Below are positions 6,887-15,518 of a DNA stretch of 19,637 nt, piece by piece. The notes under the pieces were generated by a model. That model had not been told where the DNA came from, searched no databases, and saw only the letters and a list, made by a program, of their open reading frames with translations. Source of the stretch: an uncultured Clostridia bacterium (GTDB lineage Bacteria > Bacillota > Clostridia > Oscillospirales > Oscillospiraceae); the NCBI GenBank assembly GCA_945918315.1, contig CAMEIK010000004.1:1-19637 (forward strand), read 5' to 3'. A program made the translations under genes and the position numbers. Positions within the stretch are counted from its first letter, which is position 1, and each line of letters opens with the position of its first letter.

Positions 6887-9040
6887 ATGAAGAAGATGCT
6901 TGCACTGCTTCTGGCAGCGGTCATGGTAATTGGCCTGTTTGCCGGATGCGGCCCCAAGGTGGAGATTCCGTCCCAGACGGAAGCCGCCACCACTGCTCCC
7001 AAGGCGGACGACACCACAACCGAAGCAACGGAAGCTCCCAAGGAGCTGACCTTTGCCCAGGGCACCGTGCTGCGGATGGCCACCGGCTACAACAGCACCA
7101 AGACCGGTCTGTTCTTTGACGCTGAGGTTGCCGGTGACGGCGTGACCCTGGCCGACGGGAAGACCTATCATGCCGGCGACCTGAAGCCCACCTGGGTGGA
7201 GGTTCAGAACCGGCTGGGAATGGTCTTCGAGGACAAGTACCAGGGCAATAACGCCAGCAAGGAGTTTGATTTCTGGAAAGAGCAGCTGGATCAGGTTGAC
7301 ATGGTCAGCGGCACCGCTGCCAAGCTCAGCGAGTTTGGCGTTGCGGGCAGCCTGGTGAACATCGCCGACTACCTGGACATGATGCCCAACTTCAAGGCGT
7401 ATCTGGATGCCAACCCCATCATTCGCATGACCATCACCGGCGATACCGCTACCGGCGCGATTTACATCAGCCCCTACTTTGACGGCGTGTCCGATATCGA
7501 GCGGATGCCCCTGATGCGTACCGACTGGGTCGAGAAGCTGCTGGACGGCGAGGGTGAGTTCACGGCTGAGGGCAGCGGCAAGACCGCGGCTCCTGTTTGC
7601 AAGCCCTACATGCCCACCTCCGGTAAGGTGGCCGTGGACGTCGTCAAGGCTGACGGCTCCGGTGTTGAGACCGTGACCAAGGACTATGACGCCGCCGGCA
7701 ATATCGTTGCCAAGATGAACGAGGCCGGAAGGGTCTCCGGTGTGGAAGCGGTCAACATGCTGCGTACCTACATTGACGAAGCCTATGCCGGGTACTACGG
7801 TACCAAGCGTTCCGACCTGTTCGTGGGCCAGAATGCCGCCTGGGACGCCGATGAACTGGTGGCCCTGCTGCGCTGCGTCGTTTCCAACGCCAAGACCCTT
7901 AACGGCACCGATACCGTCCAGGGCCTGTTCACCCGTGAAGACAACAATAACCAGCGCCGTGTGGATATGTACCGGTTCGCCGGCACGCTGTTCGGTATCC
8001 GCGGCCTGGAATCCCGTAAGGACTTCCTGTATGTGGACAGCGACGGCACTCTCCACGATGCCCGTCAGGAGCCCGCTACCTACGAGGCTCTGAACCGGAT
8101 GAACGATATGGTCAAGGAAGGCCTGATCTCCAAGGCTTTTGTGGACTCCGCCGAGGAGAAGACCCAGACCTACCTGGAGAACGACCTGGGCTTCATGCAC
8201 TATGACTACAACCAGACCCAGACCATCTACAACGAGGATGGCAAGACTCTGGACACCGAAGCCGGTGAGCGGTACATGGCTGCCATGGTTCCCGTGGCCC
8301 GCTGGTACGACGGCACCGACCCCAACGGCGTTTACATGCGCTTCACCGAGTCCTGGCGTTCCGTCAAGACCGACGGCTGGGGCATCTCCAAGGCCGGTGT
8401 GGGCGACGATCAGGACAAGCTGTACGCCTGCCTGAAGCTTATTGACTACGCTTACTCCGAGGAAGGCCAGATCCTCATGAGCTACGGTCCCGATGCCTTC
8501 ATCGGCGACGGCACCTTTATGTTCAATGGCAAGGAAATGCCGGTGATCGCCGATGCCACCCGCGCTGAGCTGTGGGCAAAGGCCAAGGGCAACTACACCA
8601 ACTACGCCCGTCAGTTCCTGGGCTCCACCCTGTCCTTCCTGAAGAGTCAGGCCTTCGAGTACCAGTGCACCACGGAAGCTGGCCGTACCGGCGCCGGTTA
8701 CATCTCCACTGCCATCGGTCTGGGCACCATTCATCATCCCGAGCTGGCGATCACCGAGAATAAATGGTACACCAGCGTTCCCACCATTCTCCCCACCACC
8801 ACCGTGGAGAATGACCAGATCAATGGTATGACCAACCTGGGCAACGATAAGTTCGGCCAGAGTAAGGAACAGAACAACGTTCTTGTCAACATCATTGTTG
8901 GCGGCTACACCGAGGAAGGCATGTCCGATGCTGCCACTGCCGCCGGTGTTGTGTCCTCCGATTGGAGCGGCGCCCAGTACCTGCAGCTGCAGAACGATGC
9001 CTGGGCCCGGGCTCTGGACTTCTACGCAACCATTCAGTAA
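6887..9040 (+). CDS. Extracellular oligosaccharide-binding lipoprotein of ABC transporter
   Basis: This 717-residue protein has a classic lipoprotein signal, with lipobox LFAGC and Cys21. A Thr/Ala/Glu/Pro-rich tether at about residues 22-55 leads into a large type-1 sugar-binding fold (COG1653 / YtcQ-like). It is much larger than the roughly 420-residue mono- and disaccharide binders, which fits a protein that holds long oligosaccharides. AAGGAGGAAAG about 7 bases upstream fixes the start. Codon use is noticeably more biased (AAG, GAC, ACC, GCC, CTG) than in the neighbouring genes, as expected for an abundant protein. Stem-loops flank the gene on both sides, which fits selective mRNA stabilisation. 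It should deliver pectic oligomers to the two permeases upstream. A 727-codon minus-strand frame across it is a shadow. Confidence 0.9.
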   Translation: MKKMLALLLAAVMVIGLFAGCGPKVEIPSQTEAATTAPKADDTTTEATEAPKELTFAQGTVLRMATGYNSTKTGLFFDAEVAGDGVTLADGKTYHAGDLKPTWVEVQNRLGMVFEDKYQGNNASKEFDFWKEQLDQVDMVSGTAAKLSEFGVAGSLVNIADYLDMMPNFKAYLDANPIIRMTITGDTATGAIYISPYFDGVSDIERMPLMRTDWVEKLLDGEGEFTAEGSGKTAAPVCKPYMPTSGKVAVDVVKADGSGVETVTKDYDAAGNIVAKMNEAGRVSGVEAVNMLRTYIDEAYAGYYGTKRSDLFVGQNAAWDADELVALLRCVVSNAKTLNGTDTVQGLFTREDNNNQRRVDMYRFAGTLFGIRGLESRKDFLYVDSDGTLHDARQEPATYEALNRMNDMVKEGLISKAFVDSAEEKTQTYLENDLGFMHYDYNQTQTIYNEDGKTLDTEAGERYMAAMVPVARWYDGTDPNGVYMRFTESWRSVKTDGWGISKAGVGDDQDKLYACLKLIDYAYSEEGQILMSYGPDAFIGDGTFMFNGKEMPVIADATRAELWAKAKGNYTNYARQFLGSTLSFLKSQAFEYQCTTEAGRTGAGYISTAIGLGTIHHPELAITENKWYTSVPTILPTTTVENDQINGMTNLGNDKFGQSKEQNNVLVNIIVGGYTEEGMSDAATAAGVVSSDWSGAQYLQLQNDAWARALDFYATIQ

Positions 9041-9058
9041 CATTCATCAAATATTGAT

Positions 9059-9078
9059 CCGCCCCCCACGGGGGGCGG
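9059..9078 (+). terminator. GC-rich hairpin after the binding-protein gene
   Basis: CCGCCCCC (9059-9066), loop CACG, GGGGGCGG (9071-9078): an 8-bp, all-GC stem 18 bases after the stop. No T-tract follows. It is more likely an mRNA 3'-end stabiliser or partial attenuator than a full terminator. Confidence 0.55.
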
Positions 9079-9092
9079 GAACGTAAGGCCCT

Positions 9093-9130
9093 GCCGCCGC
9101 TTCCGGGGAAATACCCCGGAAGCGGACGGC
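9093..9130 (+). terminator. Second strong hairpin after the binding-protein gene
   Basis: CCGCTTCCGGGG (9097-9108) pairs perfectly with CCCCGGAAGCGG (9114-9125) around AAATA. GCCG (9093-9096) and CGGC (9127-9130) extend the stem past a single bulged A. Again there is no T-tract. It ends 12 bases before the ribosome binding site of the next gene. Together with the previous hairpin it would reduce read-through or protect the upstream mRNA. Confidence 0.6.
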
Positions 9131-9152
9131 CCGGGCGGATTGGGAGGTCGCT

Positions 9153-9728
9153 ATGTATAAACGGCAAATGCGTGTAGAAAAGATCCTGTGCTTCCTGGCC
9201 ATCGCGGTCAGTGCCGCGGTCTTCATCTATTCTCTGGGTATCATGACGGATCTGTATGATTCCCTGTATATGACCATGCGCAATCCCAACGACCTGACCA
9301 AAACCAGCGTCCCCGGCTCCATTGTGTACTACACCATGCAGGGCTTTACCCAGATGCTGATGCTCTCCGGACTGGGCCTCATTCTGCTGTCCGTGCTGCT
9401 GTTTCTGACCAACACCCATGTCCGTCGGAAGTATTATGTGGGGAACTTCCTGTCCGTGGGGCTTTGGTCCGCTGCCGCGCTGGTTGTATCCGTCTGGGGC
9501 CATTTTCAGATCAACTATTTCAAGGGCCAGTTTTTGCAGGTGGACTTTGAGGCGCTGCGGGCCCATGCGGATATGTGGAAGACCCTGTATACCGAGTCCA
9601 CCTTCTGGTTTGATGTGCATTATGTCCTGTTTGGTGTCCTGATTCTCACGGCGGCAGCAATGATCGGGAACCTTTTCTGGAAGGTAAGCCTGATGAAACA
9701 GGAAGACGCTCTGCTCAGTGGGAAATAA
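9153..9728 (+). CDS. Unknown four-helix membrane protein (first of four)
   Basis: This is a 191-residue protein of no family I recognise. It has predicted membrane helices at about 10-31, 65-86, 98-116 and 155-176. A polar segment of about 30 residues lies between helices 1 and 2, and an aromatic-rich one between helices 3 and 4 (HFQINYFKGQF...FWFDVHY). The basic N-terminus suggests it faces the cytoplasm, and the C-terminus is short and charged. GGGAGGT just before the ATG supports the start. It lies directly behind the solute-binding protein and ahead of a second small membrane protein and an MsmK-type ATPase, so it is probably part of, or accessory to, the uptake system. It lacks an EAA loop and is not a standard permease. 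Its helix spacing resembles that of the protein at 11452-12024. Confidence 0.7.
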   Translation: MYKRQMRVEKILCFLAIAVSAAVFIYSLGIMTDLYDSLYMTMRNPNDLTKTSVPGSIVYYTMQGFTQMLMLSGLGLILLSVLLFLTNTHVRRKYYVGNFLSVGLWSAAALVVSVWGHFQINYFKGQFLQVDFEALRAHADMWKTLYTESTFWFDVHYVLFGVLILTAAAMIGNLFWKVSLMKQEDALLSGK

Positions 9729-9760
9729 TAACTTGCGGGACGACCGGGATTACCGGAATT

Positions 9761-9831
9761 CCCATTTCGAGATAAGCGCTGAAAGCGTATGTGTTTCCAC
9801 CCCGACAGATCAGTTTTTATCTCGGAGTGGG
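9761..9831 (+). promoter_or_regulatory. Long inverted repeat between two membrane-protein genes
   Basis: CCCATTTCGAGATAA (9761-9775) pairs with TTATCTCGGAGTGGG (9817-9831) over all 15 positions if two G-U pairs are allowed. A small inner hairpin (CGCT-GAA-AGCG) lies near 9777-9787. It ends 14 bases before the ribosome binding site of the next gene. It lacks a T-tract. A transcript-processing or translational control role is possible, as is a small mobile repeat. Confidence 0.5.
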
Positions 9832-9860
9832 AGGTCCAAAATAAGAGGAGGCGAAGCGTA

Positions 9861-10355
9861 ATGACCGAAGATCGTTTGATTCGGACGGACAGAATGCGGT
9901 TCACGAAGAACAGTCTGTCTTCGAATCTGGCCATCGCGGCGATCATTTTTGACGTATTCTACTTTTTGAAGATTTACCAATCGGATGTAGGAACCTTCTA
10001 CTATAACTACCTGATCGGTATTTCTGTCATTTATAACCTGGTCTTTATGCTGGCTGCGTTTTTGGCCTCTGAGGGAGTTAAAAATTACAAGAAACCCTAT
10101 TCCTGGCTGCTCTTTGCCCTCGGTGCCGGACAGATTCTGCGGATTTTTATTCTGCCTTTGCGTGCCCATAGCGCGGTCATTTCCTCCGGCGGCGTGGAAA
10201 TTGCCGTGATGGGGAATGGTCAGTTTCTGTGGGTCGTTGCCTGCCTGACCATTTCGGCGGTTTGCCTGATGGCATCCGCGGTGGTGAATCTGGTAAAATG
10301 CACCGCTCTGGAGGCGCATAGGAAGACCCTGGCAGATTCCGGCGTTTGCGTGTAA
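9861..10355 (+). CDS. Unknown four-helix membrane protein (second of four)
   Basis: The protein is 164 residues long with no recognisable family. The start at ATG 9861 is chosen for GAGGAGG at 9845-9851; an upstream in-frame ATG at 9789 falls inside the inverted repeat and has no binding site. Predicted helices lie at about 20-38, 49-70, 80-99 and 121-145. The basic N-terminus (DRMRFTKN) and the KNYKKP loop between helices 2 and 3 place both termini in the cytoplasm. The next gene, an ATPase, begins 16 bases after the stop. There is no catalytic motif or substrate-binding signature that I can see. A role as a membrane partner of the ATPase or of the permeases is inferred from position only. 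Confidence 0.7.
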   Translation: MTEDRLIRTDRMRFTKNSLSSNLAIAAIIFDVFYFLKIYQSDVGTFYYNYLIGISVIYNLVFMLAAFLASEGVKNYKKPYSWLLFALGAGQILRIFILPLRAHSAVISSGGVEIAVMGNGQFLWVVACLTISAVCLMASAVVNLVKCTALEAHRKTLADSGVCV

Positions 10356-10371
10356 GGGGGGAGGCAGCAAA

Positions 10372-11439
10372 ATGGCAGAGCTGAGCTTACAGCATATCGA
10401 TAAGATTTATGACAATAAGGTCCAGGCTGTATTTGATTTCAACCTGGATGTAAAGGACGGCGAGCTGATCGTTCTGGTTGGCCCCTCCGGCTGCGGAAAG
10501 TCTACCACCCTGCGAATGGTTGCGGGCCTTGAGGATATTTCCGCCGGCCACTTGCTTCTGGACGGAAAAGACATCACCCGGGTCCCTGCCAAGGACCGGG
10601 ATATGGCAATGGTGTTCCAGAACTATGCCCTTTACGGCCATATGACGGTTTATGAAAATATGGCTTTCTCTCTGACCCTGCGGAAGGAAAACCCCAATGT
10701 CATCCACAAAAAGGTTATGGCGGCGGCGGAGATTCTGGGCCTGACCTCCCAGCTCAACAAGAAGCCCGCCCAGCTATCCGGCGGTCAGCGGCAGCGGGTG
10801 GCTATGGGACGATCCATTGTCCGCAACCCCAAGGTGTTCCTGTTTGATGAGCCCCTTTCCAACCTGGATGCCAAGCTTCGCGGCGCGACCCGCCGGGAGA
10901 TTCTGCTGCTGCATAAGCGTCTGAACGCCACCATGCTCTATGTTACCCACGACCAGACCGAGGCCCTGACGCTGGCGGACCGGATCGTCTGTATGTCCAT
11001 GGGCCATGTGCAGCAGGTGGGCACTCCCCTGGAGCTCTATGACAGCCCCAACAATGTCTTTGTTGCCAGCTTTATCGGACTGCCGCCCATGAACCTTCTG
11101 GATGTGGAAGTGGACCATGGCGAGCTGGTTGGGAAGGATTTCCGGGTATCTCTGAATCCGGAGCAGAAGCGCCTGCTGGAGAGCTATCAGGGAAAACCGG
11201 TCATCCTGGGCGTACGGCCCGAGGATGTGGAGGAGGGCGCGGGTATTCCCTTGACCGTGTCCGTCAACGAGAACCTGGGAATGAACACGCTGGTATACGG
11301 CAATATCGGCGGTCCCTCCGGTATCAAGCTGTCCGCCAAGCTCAAGGGCTGGAAGAATTACCGGCACGGCGACCGGATCCAGGTCTGCTTCAAACGGATC
11401 CATCTTTTCGACAAAGAGACTACGAACGCCATTCGCTGA
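10372..11439 (+). CDS. Sugar ABC transporter ATPase, MsmK/MsmX-like (first)
   Basis: This 355-residue cytoplasmic ATPase has Walker A GPSGCGKST (37-45), Q-loop Gln83, signature LSGGQ (135-139), Walker B FLFDE (156-160), D-loop SNLD and switch His193. A C-terminal TOBE/MOI-type regulatory region (about 235-355) follows, as in MalK, MsmK and UgpC. It should power a carbohydrate importer by docking on the permease EAA loops. After the Q-loop it reads YALYGHMTV, where most family members have YALYPHMTV. Its catalytic motifs share residue numbers with the second ATPase at 12665-13750, but the two differ clearly elsewhere. It sits between two pairs of small membrane proteins. GGGGGAGG precedes the ATG. 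Confidence 0.92.
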   Translation: MAELSLQHIDKIYDNKVQAVFDFNLDVKDGELIVLVGPSGCGKSTTLRMVAGLEDISAGHLLLDGKDITRVPAKDRDMAMVFQNYALYGHMTVYENMAFSLTLRKENPNVIHKKVMAAAEILGLTSQLNKKPAQLSGGQRQRVAMGRSIVRNPKVFLFDEPLSNLDAKLRGATRREILLLHKRLNATMLYVTHDQTEALTLADRIVCMSMGHVQQVGTPLELYDSPNNVFVASFIGLPPMNLLDVEVDHGELVGKDFRVSLNPEQKRLLESYQGKPVILGVRPEDVEEGAGIPLTVSVNENLGMNTLVYGNIGGPSGIKLSAKLKGWKNYRHGDRIQVCFKRIHLFDKETTNAIR

Positions 11440-11451
11440 GGGGGGCCGAAT

Positions 11452-12024
11452 ATGGAAAAGAAAAAGCTGAGTTTCGGAGCCCGGCTGAAGGAGTCCATCC
11501 GAAAGACGATTGTTACGCTGAAGCATAAGCCCCACATGATTCCCATGGTCATGCTGGTGATCACGTTTCTCTACTATTCCCTGCATCTGACAACCATCTC
11601 CAATACCACGGCAAAGATTCAGGGACCGAACATGGGCCTGTGCGGCTTTGCGATTATGCTGCTTTCCATTCTGTCTCTGGTGTGCTTTGGGAACGCGTTC
11701 CCTCACCGCAAACCGGTGAATAAGCCCATGCTGGTCCTGATGTTTGTGATGATTGCCATTATTTTCGCGGCGGACATTATGTATATCAACGCGATTACAA
11801 CCGCGGTTTTCCGCCCGGAAAATCCCATTGTGGTCACCCAGAGCACCGCCTATATTGCCTATGCCCAGTATTACCTGCAGATACATATGATTCTGCTGGG
11901 TATCAGCGTTGCCCTCATCGTTTTGCTTCCTGTCTATTCCAGGCTGATCCGGAAAATCCGTACCAGTATTGAGGTGGAGGAGATCGGCAGTATGGAAGCG
12001 ATTGACATTTCCGGAGAAGACTGA
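11452..12024 (+). CDS. Unknown four-helix membrane protein (third of four)
   Basis: This is a 190-residue protein of no family I recognise. A basic amphipathic N-terminal stretch (residues 3-27) precedes four predicted helices at about 28-47, 62-80, 92-113 and 143-163. A short cytoplasmic C-terminus follows, basic at first (RLIRKIR) and then acidic. The layout of four helices, a longer loop before the last one and a histidine at the start of helix 4 (QIHMILLG; compare DVHYVLFG in the 9153-9728 protein) hints at distant homology with the first small membrane protein. It starts 12 bases after the first ATPase, and the next gene follows its stop after two bases, so the three are translated as a unit. 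Function unknown. Confidence 0.7.
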   Translation: MEKKKLSFGARLKESIRKTIVTLKHKPHMIPMVMLVITFLYYSLHLTTISNTTAKIQGPNMGLCGFAIMLLSILSLVCFGNAFPHRKPVNKPMLVLMFVMIAIIFAADIMYINAITTAVFRPENPIVVTQSTAYIAYAQYYLQIHMILLGISVALIVLLPVYSRLIRKIRTSIEVEEIGSMEAIDISGED

Positions 12025-12026
12025 TT

Positions 12027-12644
12027 ATGGCAAAGAAAAAACGCCCGGGCCCTTCCCAAGCCCCTGCCGCGGAAGATTATTATGACCTGAAAACCAAAGC
12101 GGTGGACGATTTGGTAAATGCCGATGAATCCAATTCTCCTGAGGTTTCCGAGGAGGAGCTGGAACGGTACGGCGCGCGGAAAAAGAGCGGGATCCCCAAC
12201 TGGCTGAAGGTGTGCTTCATCAAGTTCTGGTTCCCCGCGGCGGTGTGTTACTTCTTTTTCTGGGGCCTCGGCGGCTATGTTGCCGATATGCTGGATTTGA
12301 TGTTTGTCACCGCCATTGTGCTGGGAATGGTAACGGATCTGCTGACCAATAACGCGATTCGCTTTTTTGCCCCTGCTGAGTGCGGGAATGACGGTTGGAT
12401 GATGTTCCCGAAAAAGCGGTTTATCACCTTTTTCCTGAACATTTTCTACGCTTTCCTGCTGATGTTTCTTGTATTCTGTATCTATACGGGTATCAATATG
12501 GCCCTGATCGCGATTACGGGGGCATCGGAGGATACGGTTTTCCTGGGAGTAGAACCGATTCTGTTCGGCGTATTTTATCTGGTCTGTGACTTGCTGCTGA
12601 CTGCCGGGAAGAATTTCCTGGCCGCGCATTTCCGGCGCCCATAA
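12027..12644 (+). CDS. Unknown membrane protein with acidic cytoplasmic head (fourth of four)
   Basis: This 205-residue protein has a hydrophilic head of about 60 residues. The head is basic at first (AKKKRPG) and then acidic (DDLVNADE..., EVSEEELE). Predicted helices follow at about 66-82, 87-105, 132-156 and 172-192. The sequence TDLLTNNAIRFF between helices 2 and 3 and the GWMMFPKKRF loop are striking but match no motif I know. It starts two bases after the previous stop, with GGAGAAG inside the previous gene as its ribosome binding site. The second ATPase starts 20 bases further on. The charged head could contact an ATPase, but that is inference. No function can be assigned. Confidence 0.7.
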   Translation: MAKKKRPGPSQAPAAEDYYDLKTKAVDDLVNADESNSPEVSEEELERYGARKKSGIPNWLKVCFIKFWFPAAVCYFFFWGLGGYVADMLDLMFVTAIVLGMVTDLLTNNAIRFFAPAECGNDGWMMFPKKRFITFFLNIFYAFLLMFLVFCIYTGINMALIAITGASEDTVFLGVEPILFGVFYLVCDLLLTAGKNFLAAHFRRP

Positions 12645-12664
12645 AACGTGTAGGAGGGAACGCC

Positions 12665-13750
<1,086 letters not shown>

Positions 13751-13762
13751 ATAAGAAACTTT

Positions 13763-13798
13763 GAAAACTGCTGACCGGGATTTTGGGAGGCAGTTTTC
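13763..13798 (+). terminator. Hairpin after the second ATPase gene
   Basis: GAAAACTGC (13763-13771) pairs with GCAGTTTTC (13790-13798) over an 18-base loop, followed by CTTATAAAA rather than a clean T-tract. It may cause partial termination between transport and hydrolase genes. The AAAACTG/CAGTTTT core recurs in the inverted-repeat element just downstream. Confidence 0.45.
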
Positions 13799-13807
13799 CT
13801 TATAAAA

Positions 13808-13957
13808 GGGCACCTCTAAAAACTGTCCTTTTGGGTTTTGGACGGATCTTTTGTTCCAGCAAAGCGCTTTGAAAATCCCGCAATACACAAAGTATTCCGA
13901 AATTTTAGAACAAAATCACTTGCCCAAAACCGCAAAAAACAGTTTTCAGAGGCAGCC
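13808..13957. mobile_element. Second MITE-like inverted-repeat element (150 bp)
   Basis: The left arm from GGGCACCTCTAAAAACTGT (13808-13826) matches the complement of the right arm ending ACAGTTTTCAGAGGCAGCC (13939-13957). The match continues inward through TTGGGTTTTGG / CCCAAAACCGC and GATCTTTTGTTCC / GAACAAAATC, with small gaps. A 12-base perfect palindrome, CAAAGCGCTTTG (13860-13871), lies in the middle. No gene fits inside. It stops just before the ribosome binding site of the GH28 gene. The GGGCACCTCTRAAAA-type end recalls ends of some insertion sequences, but I cannot name the family. Confidence 0.6.
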
Positions 13958-13976
13958 ACAAAGAGAGGTCTGCGGT

Positions 13977-15518
13977 ATGCAATTTCACTGTCTGTATGTA
14001 TCTTCTGTTTCCGCCTGTTTTGAGCTGGAAAATTCCGCTCCCTATTACGCGGAAGCCCCCTATGATGTGTATGTGAACGGCGCGTTGGCCCTTCCGGGTG
14101 TGCGCACCAATGTGTTTTCTCTGTTTGACCTGACTCCGGACACGCACTATTCTGTCCGGGTGGGAGCTGTGACGGTTACGGTCCATACCCTGGGTGAGAC
14201 CGCCTGCGTCAATGTGCGCGAATACGGCGCGGCAGGCGACGGCGTTCACGATGATACGACCGCAATTCAGTCGGCCATCCATACCTGCCCCGCGGGAGGC
14301 CGTGTGCGGATTCCGGCGGGCACCTACGTCATCCGACCGCTCATGCTCCGTTCCGAGCTGACACTGGAGCTTGCCGAAGGCGCGGTACTGCTGGCAGATA
14401 CCGACGAGGAGCACTACCCGATCCTCCCCGGTGAAATTGGTGATAAGGAGTCCGGCAGAGAGGTCCAGGTCAGCAGCTGGGAGGGAACCCCCCGTTCCTG
14501 CCGGCAGAGCATTCTCAGCGGCTTTTACGGGAAAAATATCCATATTGTGGGCCGTGGTGTGATCGATGGCAATGCCCAGAATTCTACCTGGTGGCAGGAT
14601 GTGAAGACCCGGCCCATCGGAAGACCCAAGCTGGTATTCCTGAATCACTGCGAGAATGTGACCTTCCATGGCATTCTGGGGAAAAACTCTCCGTCCTGGC
14701 ATTTCCATCCTTTCTTTTCCAAAGGAATCAGCTTTTATGATATGGCGGTGGAAGCTCCCAAGGACAGTCCCAATACCGACGGCACGGACCCCGAATCCTG
14801 CGACGGCGTCAATTATATCGGCGTTCGGTTTTCCGTGGGGGACGATGCCATTGCCATTAAGTCCGGGAAGATGTATATGGGTGCCCGGTATAAAACCCCG
14901 GCCATCCGCCATGTGATCCGGAACTGCCTGATGGAATATGCCCATGGGGCGGTGGTGCTGGGCAGTGAGATGTCCGGCGGCATCCGGGAGCTGACGGTGA
15001 GCCAGTGCCTCTTTTCCCACACGGACCGGGGTATGCGCATCAAGACCCGACGGGGCCGGGGCAATACCTGTGTGGTGGACGGCGTGGAGTTTTCCAATAT
15101 CCGTATGGACAATGTGATGTGTCCTCTGGTCATCAACATGTTCTATTTCTGTGACCCGGACGGGAAGACCGAGTATGTCTGGAGCAAGGAAACGCTGCCT
15201 GTTGATGAGCGGACACCCTATCTTGGTTCCTTTACCTTCCGGGATATGGAGTGCCGGGACTGCGAATGGGCCGCGGGCTATTTCTACGGCCTGCCGGAAA
15301 TGCCCATTGGCTCCGTTACCATCGATCATGTCAGCTTCACCTTTAAAGTCGATGCGTCCTCCGGCCACCCGGCTATGATGAGCTACATCAACGAGGAATG
15401 CAAACGGGGCCTGTACTTTAACGGTGTGCGAAAGGTCTGTATCAAGAATATGACCATGGAAGGCCAGGTCGGGGACGAGATCACGGCAATTCACGCGGAG
15501 GAGGTTGTTCGCCTGTGA
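13977..15518 (+). CDS. Glycoside hydrolase family 28 (polygalacturonase-like), cytoplasmic
   Basis: The protein is 513 residues long with start at ATG 13977, which has AGAGAGGT before it. An in-frame ATG at 13851 lies inside the mobile-element-like repeat and has no binding site. Residues 1-75 form a small beta/FN3-like domain common in Firmicute GH28 proteins. The right-handed beta-helix follows (REYGAAGDGVHDDTTAIQ at 81-98). Catalytic aspartates are visible as NTDGTD (Asp268) and VGDDAIAIKSG (Asp289, Asp290). His323 in YAHGAVVLGS and RIK at 354-356 complete the site. There is no signal peptide, so it should act in the cytoplasm on imported oligomers, probably as an exo- or oligo-galacturonide hydrolase. 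A rhamnogalacturonan target cannot be excluded. Its stop overlaps the GH105 start. Confidence 0.92.
   Translation: MQFHCLYVSSVSACFELENSAPYYAEAPYDVYVNGALALPGVRTNVFSLFDLTPDTHYSVRVGAVTVTVHTLGETACVNVREYGAAGDGVHDDTTAIQSAIHTCPAGGRVRIPAGTYVIRPLMLRSELTLELAEGAVLLADTDEEHYPILPGEIGDKESGREVQVSSWEGTPRSCRQSILSGFYGKNIHIVGRGVIDGNAQNSTWWQDVKTRPIGRPKLVFLNHCENVTFHGILGKNSPSWHFHPFFSKGISFYDMAVEAPKDSPNTDGTDPESCDGVNYIGVRFSVGDDAIAIKSGKMYMGARYKTPAIRHVIRNCLMEYAHGAVVLGSEMSGGIRELTVSQCLFSHTDRGMRIKTRRGRGNTCVVDGVEFSNIRMDNVMCPLVINMFYFCDPDGKTEYVWSKETLPVDERTPYLGSFTFRDMECRDCEWAAGYFYGLPEMPIGSVTIDHVSFTFKVDASSGHPAMMSYINEECKRGLYFNGVRKVCIKNMTMEGQVGDEITAIHAEEVVRL

Noticed and set aside
6860..9043. A 727-codon open frame on the minus strand across the binding-protein gene.
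   Set aside because: It is the mirror of a strongly codon-biased plus-strand gene, has low-complexity Gly/Val/His-rich translation, and has no ribosome binding site or family resemblance.
9153..9170. The N-terminus MYKRQ, which resembles the peptide encoded by a sequencing-adapter sequence sometimes left in assemblies.
   Set aside because: The codons used here do not match the adapter DNA, a good ribosome binding site precedes it, and the reading frame continues into a plausible membrane protein.
13851..13976. A 42-codon upstream extension of GH28.
   Set aside because: It lies within the second inverted-repeat element. The normal N-terminal beta domain begins at the ATG at 13977, which has a good ribosome binding site.
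13905..15494. A 529-codon minus-strand frame across GH28.
   Set aside because: Shadow of the GH28 gene; no recognisable motifs or start signal.
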